Shown here piece by piece: positions 18,503-29,134 of a stretch of 64,000 bases of DNA (positions are counted from its first letter, which is position 1; each line of letters starts with the position of its first letter). Origin of the DNA: Roseateles chitinivorans. GTDB lineage: Bacteria > Pseudomonadota > Gammaproteobacteria > Burkholderiales > Burkholderiaceae_C. The translations under genes were made by a program, and so were the position numbers. Below the pieces are notes generated by a model, which was given only the letters and a program-made list of their open reading frames with translations, searched no databases and was not told the DNA's origin. The stretch covers positions 43,517 through 107,516 of the forward strand of contig NZ_PEOG01000015.1 of NCBI RefSeq assembly GCF_002761755.1, in the 5' to 3' direction.

Positions 18503-19396
18503 ATGGCAATGTCATCACGTTCCGCACTCCCGCCGCTGCAGAACCTGCAGGCCTTCGTCGCCGCCGCGGAGGCCGGCAGCTTCACCCAGGCCGCGGGCGC
18601 GATGCACCTGACGCAAGGCGCGGTGAGCCGGCAGGTGTTGGCGCTGGAGGCGCATTTCGGCTGCGCGCTCTTCACTCGGCAGGCTCGAGGACTCGCGCTG
18701 ACCTCCGAAGGCGCGGTGCTGCTGGCGGCGGTGCGCGAGGCCCTCGCCGGCATCGGCGCGGCCAGCGAGGCGATCCGTCGGCAGGCGGCCGTGATCAACC
18801 TCCAGGTGCCGCCCACGCTTGCAGCCCGCTGGCTGCTGCCGCGCCTGCCCCGCTTGCGCCAGGCGCTGCCCGACCTCGATCTGCGCATCTCCACCAACTG
18901 GACCGATGCGCCGGACTTCGCGCGCTCCAGCGTCGATGCGATCGTCGCCCACGGCCAGGGCCGCTGGCCGGGGGTCGACAAGGTCTTGCTGATGCGGGAG
19001 CGGCTCACGCCGATGTGCGCCCAGGCGACCGCCGCGCGCCTGAAGACTCCGGCCGACCTGGCCAAGGTCGAGCTGCTGCATCCCGGTCCCGAGCGCCGCG
19101 AGTGGCGACGCTGGTTGGAGGGCGCGTCGGTCGAGGGCGTCGACGGCGCCAGCGGCCATGTCTTCGACACCCTGGACCTGGCCCTGTCGGCGGCCATGCG
19201 CGGCCAGGGAGTCGCCATCGCCGACCCGCGGATGCTGCACGAGATCGTCGACGACGGCCTGCTGGTGACGCCGTTCGAGACCCAGGTCGCGTCGGGCAAC
19301 GGCTACTTCCTGACCTGGCCGCCGGCCCACGGATCGAAGCGCGGCCTGGCCGAGTTGCGGGCCTGGCTGTCGAAGGAGTTCTCGAGCCGGCGCTGA
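18503..19396 (+). CDS. LysR-family transcriptional regulator (GcvA-like)
   Basis: 297 residues from the ATG at 18503, with AGGA just upstream; a second ATG two codons later is an alternative. The winged HTH lies at residues 9-68 (LQNLQAFVAAAEAGSFTQAA, then LTQGAVSRQVLALE). A type 2 periplasmic-binding-like effector domain follows (PTLAARWLLPRLPRLRQALPDL, as in GcvA/AmpR proteins). It probably controls the divergent SnoaL-like gene and itself. The effector is unknown. Confidence 0.88.
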   Translation: MAMSSRSALPPLQNLQAFVAAAEAGSFTQAAGAMHLTQGAVSRQVLALEAHFGCALFTRQARGLALTSEGAVLLAAVREALAGIGAASEAIRRQAAVINLQVPPTLAARWLLPRLPRLRQALPDLDLRISTNWTDAPDFARSSVDAIVAHGQGRWPGVDKVLLMRERLTPMCAQATAARLKTPADLAKVELLHPGPERREWRRWLEGASVEGVDGASGHVFDTLDLALSAAMRGQGVAIADPRMLHEIVDDGLLVTPFETQVASGNGYFLTWPPAHGSKRGLAELRAWLSKEFSSRR

Positions 19397-19536
19397 CCTC
19401 AGGACAGGCCCGGGAAGACGGTCGCCACGCCGCGCTCGACGCTGCGACAGCCCGCTCAGTGCCAGGACGTTGCCGGCGCCGTCCTCGTCCGGAAGACGGC
19501 CGTCCGATGGGGGAGCACGCCGGCGTCCGAGCGCGC

Positions 19537-19890
19537 TCAGGCTTCGACGATGACCTCGAAGCCGCCGAAGATCATGCGCTGGCCGTCGAAGGGCATGCTT
19601 GCCGGATCGTGGTTCATGCGCGGATCCTCCATCGACTTCTTCATGCCTTCGTCGCGGACCTGGCGGGACGGCCAGACGATCCACGAGAAGACCACCGTCT
19701 CGTCAGGCTTGCGCTGCACCGCCATCGGGAACGAGGTCACCTTGCCCTCGGGCACATCGTCCCCCCAGCACTCCACGACCTGCAACGCGCCATGGTCCTT
19801 GAACACCGCCGAGGCGTCCTGCGCTAACTGGCGATAGGCCTCACGCTTGGCGGTGGGCACGGCGATCACATAGCCATCCACGTAGTTCAT
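19537..19890 (-). CDS. DUF1428 domain protein
   Basis: 117 residues from the ATG at 19890. It begins MNYVDGYVIAVPTAKREAY, and later has ECWGDDVPEGKVTSFPMAV and VFSWIVWPSRQVRDEGMKK. This pattern matches the DUF1428 (YbaA-like) family, a dimeric alpha+beta barrel fold of unknown role. An exact 10-bp inverted repeat lies 49 bp upstream of the start. It converges with the LysR gene; the 140 bp between them show no gene. Confidence 0.8.
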   Translation of the reverse strand: MNYVDGYVIAVPTAKREAYRQLAQDASAVFKDHGALQVVECWGDDVPEGKVTSFPMAVQRKPDETVVFSWIVWPSRQVRDEGMKKSMEDPRMNHDPASMPFDGQRMIFGGFEVIVEA

Positions 19891-19938
19891 TGCGCTGACT
19901 CCGGTTGATTGCGCGGCTCGCGGCCACGTCCTGCACGA

Positions 19939-19976
19939 CGAACGGCGACGCAAGGAATCGACATCCTCGCCGTTCG
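19939..19976. promoter_or_regulatory. 10-bp perfect inverted repeat upstream of the DUF1428 gene
   Basis: CGAACGGCGA (19939-19948) is the exact reverse complement of TCGCCGTTCG (19967-19976), separated by 18 bp. Position suggests an operator or an RNA hairpin in the leader of the DUF1428 transcript. Nothing else was seen in the 263 bp up to 20153. Confidence 0.4.
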
Positions 19977-20153
19977 GGGCCGGGTCCGGAGCGGTCGCCC
20001 CATCCGCAACGCGGGGATGCTAACGAGTGCCGCCGGCCGGACGCTCTGCCAAGCTCGGAGACGGCGCCGCGCGGGGCAATAGGGGGCGCGATGGGGGCAA
20101 TCGCGGGGCCTGCCCCTTCGGGCGACGCGGGCCGGTCCGCGCCACTGGCGCGT

Positions 20154-22973
20154 TCAGTCGTAGATCGACTTCTCGGGCCGTCGCGCCAGCACCGCGATCG
20201 GCGGCGCCCAGCGCTCGCCGCGCGGCTTCTTGCTGGTCACCAGCGTGATCTCCGAAGGCTCGAAGACCTCGACGTTGTGGGTGATCGGCGTCGTCAGCAG
20301 GTACTGCGCCCGGGTGCTCTTCAGGAAGTGGCCCACCAGCTGGATGTTGCGCACGTCCAGGTGGGCGAAGGGCTCGTCGATGAAGACGAAGCCGCCCGGC
20401 GCGTCGTCGTCCTTCATCAGGCCCACCAGCAGGATCAGGCTCTTGAGCACCTGCTGCCCGCCCGAGGCTTCACCGTCGTTCAGACCCACCTCGCCCTTGC
20501 CGTCGAAGTTGAACTTCACATGCAGCCCGGCCTGCGCCAGCACCGTGTCGTCGTTGTCCAGGTGCGGCAACTCGGCCTGCGCATGCACGCCGGCCAGCTC
20601 GCCGAGCTCCTGCACATTCTTCTTGTAGCGCCGCACCGTCGCGCGCAGCACGTCGATGTAGCGCTCGCGCGCGTTGAACGCGGCGATGCGCGCCATCTCG
20701 TTGCTCGCGCGGCGGTCGTCGAGCTGCGTGGTCTGCTCCAGCACCGCGACCTGCATCCGCGCATGGCGTTCCTGCACGCCCGCATCGGTCTCCCACACGC
20801 CGGTGTCCAGCTCCTGCTGCACATGGCGCGACGCGATCTCCGCCTGCTTGGCATTCTCGAACTCGTCGCGCAGCGCCTGCAGCCGCATCGGGTGCACCCA
20901 GGCGGCCGGGAACTTGGACCGCGCCTCGCGCGAGGCCTGGGCGGTGGCGATCAGGTCATCGCGCTTGCCGGCCCAGTCACGCTCGGCGCGCAGCACGTTG
21001 TCCTCGCTGGCCTTGAGGCTGGCTTGCGCCGACTCGTAGTCGCGCTCGGCGCGGGTGGCCGCGGCCACGGTCCGGTCGTGCTCCTGGTCCAGTGCGGCCA
21101 TGCGGGTCGCCGCCTCGATCCGCGACTGGCGCAGTCCGGGCAGGCGCGCGCGCGCCTCGGCGAATTCCTCGGCCCGCTCCACCAGTTCCTGCGCCGCCTT
21201 GTGACCTTGCGCGGCGCGCTGCGCATCCTTGAGCTGGCGCTCGATCTCGAGCTGCTCCTTGGCCAGCTTGGACAGCTCCAGGTCGTAGCGCGTCAACTCC
21301 TTGTCCAGCGAAGCGCGGCGCGCATCGAGCGCCGAGTCGCCGAACTGGTATTCGCGCGGCTCGACCCACAGGCTGCGCCCGCCGCGGCCATCGCGGTAGT
21401 AGGCCTCGGTGGTGATCCACTCGCCGCCGACCTGGGCACCCTTCTCGGTGTCCGCGACACAGCGGATCGACGCCAACTGCCGCAGCAGCCAGCCCGGTGC
21501 CTTGGCATTGAACTTCAGCACCGACAGCAGGCTGTCCTTCGGGCTCACCGCCGGCGCATGCTCGCCATCGGCGACGACGTAATGCCGGTAGCGCTCACGC
21601 GAGGCGATGCGGTAGGCCTGGCCCTCGTCGCTCGAGCGCGCCAGCACCACGACCCAGCGCGACGGCCGCAGGAAGCCTTCGGCCGCGGCGCGCCAGGTGT
21701 CGTCGGCGATGTCGATCGCGTCGGCCAGCACGTGGTGCGCGATGCCGGCCTCGTCCAGCGCCTTGCGAAAGCGCGTGACCTCGGCCGGCGGCGGCGGCAG
21801 CCGCTGGCCGGTCAGCTCGTCCATCGCCTGCTGCGCCTTGCGCTGCTGGTCGTTCTGGCGCGTGAAGCTCTCGCGCAGCTGATGCTGGCGGGTGCCCAGT
21901 TCCTCGAGCTTGGCCGTCAGCGCCGCGCCGTCGGTCTCGACCGCGGCCAGCGCCTTCAGGTCGTCCTCGCGCTTGGCGAGCTGCTCCATCGGCCGCTCGC
22001 CGTCGCGCGCGGCCTCGAAGGCCTGGCGCGCCTGCTTGCGCTGCTGCTCCAGGTCGGCCAGCTTGTCCTTGGCCGCCTCCTGCGCCTTGAACAGCGCCAG
22101 CAGCTGCGCCCGCTTGTCGCTGATGCCACGCTCGTCCGAGCGCGCGAACAGCCGCTGCCGATGCAGCTCGCGCAACTGCTGCGCGGTGCGCTGGCGCTGC
22201 TCGCTCCATTGCAGAACGGGCACGACCTCGGTGGCCAGGCGCTCGCGCTCCTTGAGCCGCAGCTGGTACTGCTGGTAGCTGTTGACGCGGTTGGACAGGT
22301 CGGACAGCTGCGCCTGCGCATGCGACAGCTCGTGCTGCGCCTGCTCGACTTCCTTGACCAGCTGCTGCTGGTGATTGCGCGCCAGCTCGTAGCGGTCCAG
22401 GACTTCCTGGTCGCCGAAGACCTCGAACACCAGGCGCAGCAGTTCCTTGGAGGACAGCTCGCACAACCGGTCGGTCTGCCCCTGCTCCAGCGCGAGCACG
22501 CGGCCGATCGCGCGCGTCAGGCCGGCGGCCTCCAGGCGCTTCTTCCAGGCCTCGATGCCCAGCCAGTCCTTGTCGGCCTTGGTGTCGAGCTCCTCGATCT
22601 CATGCACGCCGTCGACCAGGATGTAGCGGCGCACCCAGTCGCCGCCCTGGCGCGAGATGCGGCAGGCCAGCGTCACCTGGTCCGCATACAGCAGCGAGCT
22701 GGCGAAGGGCCGGCTGCTGTTCTGGCGGCCGCGCGGGCGGTTGTCCACCAGCGCGCGGAGCCATGCGTGCTCCGCATTGGCGTGGCGGGCGTAGGTCTTG
22801 TAGGTCCGGCCGCCGGAGCACTCCAGTCCCAGCAGCGTGCGCATCGCGTCGAGCAGCGTCGTCTTGCCCGAGCCATTGGGCCCGGCGATGGTGATGATGT
22901 TGCCGTCCAGCGGCATCGAGACGCGGCGGCAGTAGTCCCAGTGCAGCAGTTCCAGGGATTGCAGGTGAAACAT
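20154..22973 (-). CDS. SMC-like ATPase, MksB/JetC type
   Basis: 939 residues from the ATG at 22973. The start shares one base with the stop of the upstream gene (TGATG). Walker A is GPNGSGKTTLLDAM (31-44), the ABC signature is SGGQQVLKSL (837-846) and Walker B is GFVFIDEPFAHLD (861-873) with D866 and E867. The middle is two long heptad-rich segments (about 180-470 and 600-790) flanking a hinge-like region near 500-570 (DDTWRAAAEGFLRPSRWVVV). This is SMC architecture, with a length close to condensin subunit MksB. It would organise or extrude DNA together with the two proteins encoded just upstream. No JetD-like nuclease gene follows. Confidence 0.82.
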   Translation of the reverse strand: MFHLQSLELLHWDYCRRVSMPLDGNIITIAGPNGSGKTTLLDAMRTLLGLECSGGRTYKTYARHANAEHAWLRALVDNRPRGRQNSSRPFASSLLYADQVTLACRISRQGGDWVRRYILVDGVHEIEELDTKADKDWLGIEAWKKRLEAAGLTRAIGRVLALEQGQTDRLCELSSKELLRLVFEVFGDQEVLDRYELARNHQQQLVKEVEQAQHELSHAQAQLSDLSNRVNSYQQYQLRLKERERLATEVVPVLQWSEQRQRTAQQLRELHRQRLFARSDERGISDKRAQLLALFKAQEAAKDKLADLEQQRKQARQAFEAARDGERPMEQLAKREDDLKALAAVETDGAALTAKLEELGTRQHQLRESFTRQNDQQRKAQQAMDELTGQRLPPPPAEVTRFRKALDEAGIAHHVLADAIDIADDTWRAAAEGFLRPSRWVVVLARSSDEGQAYRIASRERYRHYVVADGEHAPAVSPKDSLLSVLKFNAKAPGWLLRQLASIRCVADTEKGAQVGGEWITTEAYYRDGRGGRSLWVEPREYQFGDSALDARRASLDKELTRYDLELSKLAKEQLEIERQLKDAQRAAQGHKAAQELVERAEEFAEARARLPGLRQSRIEAATRMAALDQEHDRTVAAATRAERDYESAQASLKASEDNVLRAERDWAGKRDDLIATAQASREARSKFPAAWVHPMRLQALRDEFENAKQAEIASRHVQQELDTGVWETDAGVQERHARMQVAVLEQTTQLDDRRASNEMARIAAFNARERYIDVLRATVRRYKKNVQELGELAGVHAQAELPHLDNDDTVLAQAGLHVKFNFDGKGEVGLNDGEASGGQQVLKSLILLVGLMKDDDAPGGFVFIDEPFAHLDVRNIQLVGHFLKSTRAQYLLTTPITHNVEVFEPSEITLVTSKKPRGERWAPPIAVLARRPEKSIYD

Positions 22974-23686
22974 CAGGCGTCGCTCAGGTCGGATTCTTCG
23001 TTGTGGCGGGCGGCCAGGATGGCATTGAGCATCGGGCCGGATTCCGCGTCGGTGCTGCGCGCGAGCACGTCGGCCAGCGCGCCGTCCAGGATGCGCGGCG
23101 CGAGCGTGTCGTAGTCCAGCAGCAGGTCCAGCAGCGGACCCTCGCAGATGTCCTCGCCCTTGCGCGTGATGAAGCCCTGGCGCTCGAGCAGCTTGAGGTT
23201 GGCGTCCAGCCGCATTTTCTTGCCGAGCTGGTTGCCGAAGTCGGCCAGCAGGCTGCGGTAGGACAGCGTCGGCGCGCTGCTGGCGGCGCTGGGCAGCGGC
23301 TTGTCCTTGGCGAACATCTCGCCCTGCCCTTCGGCCGCCTCCTCGGCGCGCGCGAGCTGGCGCTGGCGCTTGGGCAGCACGATCAGCGCCCACACCACCA
23401 CCAGCAGCGCGACGCCGTCACGCGGCAGGTCCAGGTTGTTGTTGGAGGCCAGGCCGGTCTCGCCGAACACGGCGACCTCGGCCGGGCGCAGCATCGCCAG
23501 CGTGATGTGGTCGGCGTAGACGTTGTCCACCACCCGCAGGCCCACGGCGGCGACGCGCTCGTTGACCGCACGCCAGAGTTCCTGGTCGATCAGCGCGCGG
23601 CGCACCAGCGGCTGGTTCCGCGGCAGCCAGCGGCGCGCCAGCAGTTGGGCCGCCAGTTGGGCGGCGTCGTCGAGTTGATGGCTCAT
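22973..23686 (-). CDS. MksE-like winged-helix condensin subunit
   Basis: A 237-residue protein between the putative kleisin and SMC genes, overlapping the first by ATGA and the second by TGATG. The N-terminal half (LAAQLLARRWLPRNQPLVRRALIDQELWRAVNERVAAVGL) and the C-terminal half (SYRSLLADFGNQLGKKMRLDANLKLLERQGFI) look like two winged-helix domains. They are linked by a charged segment (KRQRQLARAEEAAEGQGE). Size, position and domain plan match MksE/JetB, which bridges kleisin and SMC heads. Sequence alone would not identify it; the operon does. Confidence 0.68.
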   Translation of the reverse strand: MSHQLDDAAQLAAQLLARRWLPRNQPLVRRALIDQELWRAVNERVAAVGLRVVDNVYADHITLAMLRPAEVAVFGETGLASNNNLDLPRDGVALLVVVWALIVLPKRQRQLARAEEAAEGQGEMFAKDKPLPSAASSAPTLSYRSLLADFGNQLGKKMRLDANLKLLERQGFITRKGEDICEGPLLDLLLDYDTLAPRILDGALADVLARSTDAESGPMLNAILAARHNEESDLSDA

Positions 23687-25296
23687 GGCAGGGAAGTGGG
23701 ATCGGCATCGGCGCCGGCGGCGTGCGGCGTCGCATCGGCGCGCGCGGGCGTCTGCGGCGTCATGGGCGTCACGGGCGCTTCGGCCGATGCAGTGGGGTCA
23801 GGGGAATCGGAGGCCGCGGCGTTGGCGGCGGCGGCTTCCGGCGTCAAGGAAGGGGCGGCGGCATCCACGGCAGCAATCGCGGCGGCGGTCTCCACGGACG
23901 CGGCCTTGCGCCGGCCGCGCCGGGGCGCCTCGGGCTCGGGCGGCCGCCACCTGGGTTCGGGCTCGGGCTCGGCGGGCGGTTCGACTTCGGTCGAATGCAG
24001 CACGCCCTGGCTCATCCAGCGGACATATTCGTCGTCGATCTCGCCTTGCGCGGCGGACCAGCGCACCCGCCAGGGCTGGCGCGCCATGTCGCCGGTCGCG
24101 CCGGCCAGGTGCTGCGCCTGCGGGTCACCCAGCAGCGGCAGCAACTGCGCACGGTAGGCGGCGCGCGCGTAGCTGCCGCCCAGCACCGCCGGCCGCAGGT
24201 CGCTGAGCTGCACCTGCTCACCGCTCCAGCGGCCCAGCAGCGCCTGCAACTGGCCCATCTCGGGCGGCAGGCTCATCACCGCCAGCTCGCCCGGCGGCGC
24301 GGCCAGGCCGCTGGGCAGCGGCTCGGGCGTCGGGGGCACCGGACGATCGCGCTCGAACTCGGCCTCGCACCCGTCCAGCAGTTCATGCTGCGCGACGAAG
24401 ACCGGATGCACCGGCCGCGACAACGCGCCCAGTGCCAGGTTCTCCAGGAACGGCACGTCCTGCAGCCAGCGCCGCACGTCGGTCGTCGTGATGCCGGTGG
24501 AGCCCAATGTGACGCGCTGCCGGTCGGCCTGCTGCAGCGCGCGGTTGAACTGGCTGGCCATTGCCAGCAGCCGCGCCTGCGCCAGGCCCAGCTCGCGCGC
24601 CAGGCGCTCCAGGCGCGCGTTTCCATCGTTCTCGGCCTGCCGGATGATCGCGGACAGCGCCTCGCTGGCCCGCTCGACCAGCTTGAGCGCCCGCTCGAAG
24701 CGCATGCGCGCGCGGCGCAGATGGAACTCGGAGCCCGAGGCGATCGCATCGGCGAACTCGTTGTACAGCCGCGAGAGCTGGGCCAGCAGATGCTGCAGCT
24801 GGGCCGGCTCCAGCGTCCCCAGCTGCTGCGCGCCGGCCACGTTGGCGAGCAGGCCGGCCAGGTCGCCGTCCTCGTCGGCGGCCTGGCCCTGCGTCAGCGG
24901 CGAGACCATCGCCATCAGTTGCTGCGCCAGCGGCGTCACGCCGTACTGCTGGTTGGACGCGTCCCAGGCGAGCAACTGCGCGTCGCGCAGGCGCTTGAGC
25001 ACCAGCTCCAGGGCCTCGTCGCGCAGCACGTGGAAATGGCGATTCAGGTCGTCCCGGGAGAGCCGCGAGTGCGGCAGGCTCATCAGCTCGATGAACACCC
25101 AGACGCGCAGCCGCACCAGCGTGGACGGGCCGTGGAACAGCGCGCGCTGCGCGGCCAGCAGGGCCTCGTTGCGTTCCAACTGCCACCACAGGATGGAGTC
25201 CTGCGGGAGCTGGCCTTCGCGGAAATGGTCTTCGAAAGAGGGTTCGGGGAGATCGTCGCGCAGAGCATCGTCCGCGCCTCCCGGGGTCAGGGTCAT
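23683..25296 (-). CDS. MksF-like kleisin subunit
   Basis: A 537-residue first gene of the trio. Near the N terminus (about 40-130) a winged-helix-like region includes LVRLRVWVFIELMSLPHSRL and RHFHVLRDEALELVLKRLRD. The middle (about 170-300) is helical with many Leu/Ala heptads (AFERALKLVERASEALSAII-type), followed by a region that could be the head-binding winged helix (to about 430). The last 100 residues are a low-complexity Pro/Ala/Glu tail with a short basic patch (RRGRRKA). MksF/JetA proteins are about this long and lead the mksFEB operon. The assignment rests mainly on gene order. Confidence 0.62.
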   Translation of the reverse strand: MTLTPGGADDALRDDLPEPSFEDHFREGQLPQDSILWWQLERNEALLAAQRALFHGPSTLVRLRVWVFIELMSLPHSRLSRDDLNRHFHVLRDEALELVLKRLRDAQLLAWDASNQQYGVTPLAQQLMAMVSPLTQGQAADEDGDLAGLLANVAGAQQLGTLEPAQLQHLLAQLSRLYNEFADAIASGSEFHLRRARMRFERALKLVERASEALSAIIRQAENDGNARLERLARELGLAQARLLAMASQFNRALQQADRQRVTLGSTGITTTDVRRWLQDVPFLENLALGALSRPVHPVFVAQHELLDGCEAEFERDRPVPPTPEPLPSGLAAPPGELAVMSLPPEMGQLQALLGRWSGEQVQLSDLRPAVLGGSYARAAYRAQLLPLLGDPQAQHLAGATGDMARQPWRVRWSAAQGEIDDEYVRWMSQGVLHSTEVEPPAEPEPEPRWRPPEPEAPRRGRRKAASVETAAAIAAVDAAAPSLTPEAAAANAAASDSPDPTASAEAPVTPMTPQTPARADATPHAAGADADPTSLP

Positions 25297-25408
25297 GGGG
25301 CGCGATTATCCCAGCCCTCGCTCCCCTCCCCGCCCCCGCCGAGGCGGGATAACCCGCAGTCCGGACACATGCGGTGGATCGTGCGTCCGGAGGTGGGACC
25401 GAGCGAGG

Positions 25409-25927
25409 TCACGCCGGCGTCAGCGCGCGACGCATCAGCGTTGCGCCGGGGCCGAAACTCGCCAGCTTTTCGGCCACGACCGGGGCCAGCGGCGACGGGG
25501 CCGCGACGAAGCCTTGATGTTCCCAATAGCGCCGGGAGCCCTGCACCGCCACCAGCGCGACCTGCGTCAGGCCCATGTCCTGGGCGCGGTGCACCACCTG
25601 CCGCACCAGTTGGTGGCCCAGGCGCCGGGTCCGGCCCGCGGGCGAGACCGCCAGGTCATGCAGGTAGAGGGTGCGCGGCGCGCGCGCCGGCGACACCGAC
25701 GGCGCGTCGAGCGCCGGCAGTTGCCCGTCGTCGACCGGCAGGCTGACGACATAGGCCAGCGGCTCGCCGGCCACGACGGCCAGGTAGGAGCAATGCAGGT
25801 GGCGCGCCGCGCGCAGCTTGGCCTCGAAGGCCTCGGCGCTTTCCAGGAACTCGGGCCCATAGCACTGGGCCTGCAAGGCGAGCACGGCGGGAAGGTCCGC
25901 CGTGCCGATCACTTTCAACTGCAGCAT
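25409..25927 (-). CDS. GNAT-family N-acetyltransferase
   Basis: 172 residues from the ATG at 25927, which shares a base with the stop of the upstream gene (TGATG). Acetyl-CoA-binding strand and loop: LYLHDLAVSPAGRTRRLGHQLVRQV, followed by ALVAVQGSRRYWEHQGFV. This is a standard GNAT core; the acceptor is not predictable. It is probably the last gene of the rhlE transcript. 112 bp separate it from the MksF-like gene. Confidence 0.83.
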   Translation of the reverse strand: MLQLKVIGTADLPAVLALQAQCYGPEFLESAEAFEAKLRAARHLHCSYLAVVAGEPLAYVVSLPVDDGQLPALDAPSVSPARAPRTLYLHDLAVSPAGRTRRLGHQLVRQVVHRAQDMGLTQVALVAVQGSRRYWEHQGFVAAPSPLAPVVAEKLASFGPGATLMRRALTPA

Positions 25928-26691
25928 CAAACGAGATCGCCGGCGGCGCGCGTCCCCCAGTGGTCGGAGAGGCCAGAGAAGAGCGGCGACAGCAGCGGCG
26001 TGAAGAGACAAACGAAGGCCAGGATGTTGAGCGCGACGCTCAACCAGAACACCCGCCGGAAGCCCAGCTTGGCGCTCTTGTGGCGTAGCAAGTGCTGGGC
26101 CAGCAGCGCGCCGGGCCATCCGCACAGCAGCGCGAGCGCATGCAGCGTGGACTCCTTGACGCGCCACTGGCCCAGCCGGGCGGCGCGCTTGTCCAGCGCA
26201 TAGACGATGAAGGTCGCGAAGCTCATCGCGACGTAGACACCCCACAAACCACGCGGCAACGGCCACGCCAGGTGCGTGAGCAGCACCAGCGTGGCGAATC
26301 CGGGCACCAGCCAGAGCGAGGCGCCGGTGTCGGCCGACGAGGAGGAGGACGAGGAAGAAGCGGAAGCGGCGCGCGAGGTCGACGCCGCCCGGAAACGGCC
26401 ACCCGCGCGGGTGGCGTTGGCGGCCGAGGCGCTCGAGCGGCCCGTCCCTGCGGCCGGCGCGGGACCGGCGGGGGCCGGCTTGGGCTCCAGGCTCTTGACC
26501 TTGAGCGCCCGAGGCTTGCCCTGCGCGTCGGCGCCGGGCTCGTAGCTCACCCGCTCGCCGACGAACGGCCGGCGGGCGCGCATGCCGAAGGCGCTGATGT
26601 GCGCGAAGCGCTTCGGGCCGCCGTCGGACGGCGCGATGAAGCCGTAGCCCTTCGCGTCATCCCACTGGACGATCCGACCCTCGACGCGCAT
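25927..26691 (-). CDS. Cold-shock domain / DUF1294 membrane fusion protein
   Basis: A 254-residue two-domain protein. Residues 1-70 form a cold-shock domain: MRVEGRIVQWDDAKGYGFI has RNP1-like GYGFI, then FAHISAFG. A Ser/Ala-rich linker (about 75-120, with a run of serines) leads to four hydrophobic segments of the DUF1294 domain (VYALDKRAARLGQWRVKEST is its core motif, and the end is a membrane hairpin). CSD plus DUF1294 is a recurring bacterial fusion; it may place a nucleic-acid-binding domain at the membrane. It lies 36 bp downstream of rhlE on the same strand. Confidence 0.88.
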   Translation of the reverse strand: MRVEGRIVQWDDAKGYGFIAPSDGGPKRFAHISAFGMRARRPFVGERVSYEPGADAQGKPRALKVKSLEPKPAPAGPAPAAGTGRSSASAANATRAGGRFRAASTSRAASASSSSSSSSADTGASLWLVPGFATLVLLTHLAWPLPRGLWGVYVAMSFATFIVYALDKRAARLGQWRVKESTLHALALLCGWPGALLAQHLLRHKSAKLGFRRVFWLSVALNILAFVCLFTPLLSPLFSGLSDHWGTRAAGDLV

Positions 26692-26727
26692 CCCTCAGCG
26701 TTCCCCTTCAGCCTGAGCCGCGAGGGC

Positions 26728-28683
<1,956 letters not shown>

Positions 28684-29093
28684 CTGTCTTGCAATCCAAA
28701 GGCACGCGCCGCCGCCGACACCGAAGGACGGCGTCCGCGCTGGCGCGCTGTGGCCTGTCTTGCGATCTGGATCGGATCGCGGCAGGACCGTGATGTCGCT
28801 GGGAGAAAGCTCGCGTCGATCACCGGGCAAGAGAGACACGCGCAGCGCGGCCGCCGAAGCAGCCCACGAGCGGGTGGAAGGGCCTGGTGAGGCGCCGGGG
28901 AACAGTCAAAGCGACGGCATCGCCGCCGACCGAACCCGAGGGCATGCAGGGCGCGCTTCCCATGGCGGGAAACCGCTCCGGAGGAGATCCGGAGCCTGCG
29001 TGGGCATCCATTCGGATGGCCGGCGCAGCGGTCTGCAAGAGGTCAGAGGAGACGTACGAAGCACCGTCTGAAACGGTGAAGACCGCGACTATA
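28684..29093 (-). promoter_or_regulatory. Promoter and structured 5' leader of rhlE
   Basis: The 451 bp between rhlE (start 28683) and the next gene (end 29135) hold no convincing gene. On the minus strand TATAGT (29093-29088) resembles a -10 element; a -35 is not clear. Transcription from about 29081 would give a leader of roughly 400 nt. Three perfect hairpins occur in it: CACCGT/ACGGTG (29062-29078, within the first 20 nt), GCTCCGGA/TCCGGAGC (28975-28995) and CATCC/GGATG (29005-29018). The 5'-terminal hairpin should slow 5'-dependent decay. Temperature or autogenous control through the leader is inference. Confidence 0.5.
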
Positions 29094-29134
29094 ACAGCTT
29101 TTCGGGTTTTCACCTAGCCCATGACTGCTGGCGC

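Noticed and set aside
20154..25296. Calling the trio a complete Wadjet defence system
   Set aside because: Wadjet needs a JetD topoisomerase-like nuclease; the genes on both sides are a DUF1428 protein and a GNAT protein, neither nuclease-like.
28684..29134. A small gene in the rhlE leader (several short frames exist)
   Set aside because: None has a convincing ribosome site, domain or codon pattern, and the region has leader-like hairpins behind a -10 element.
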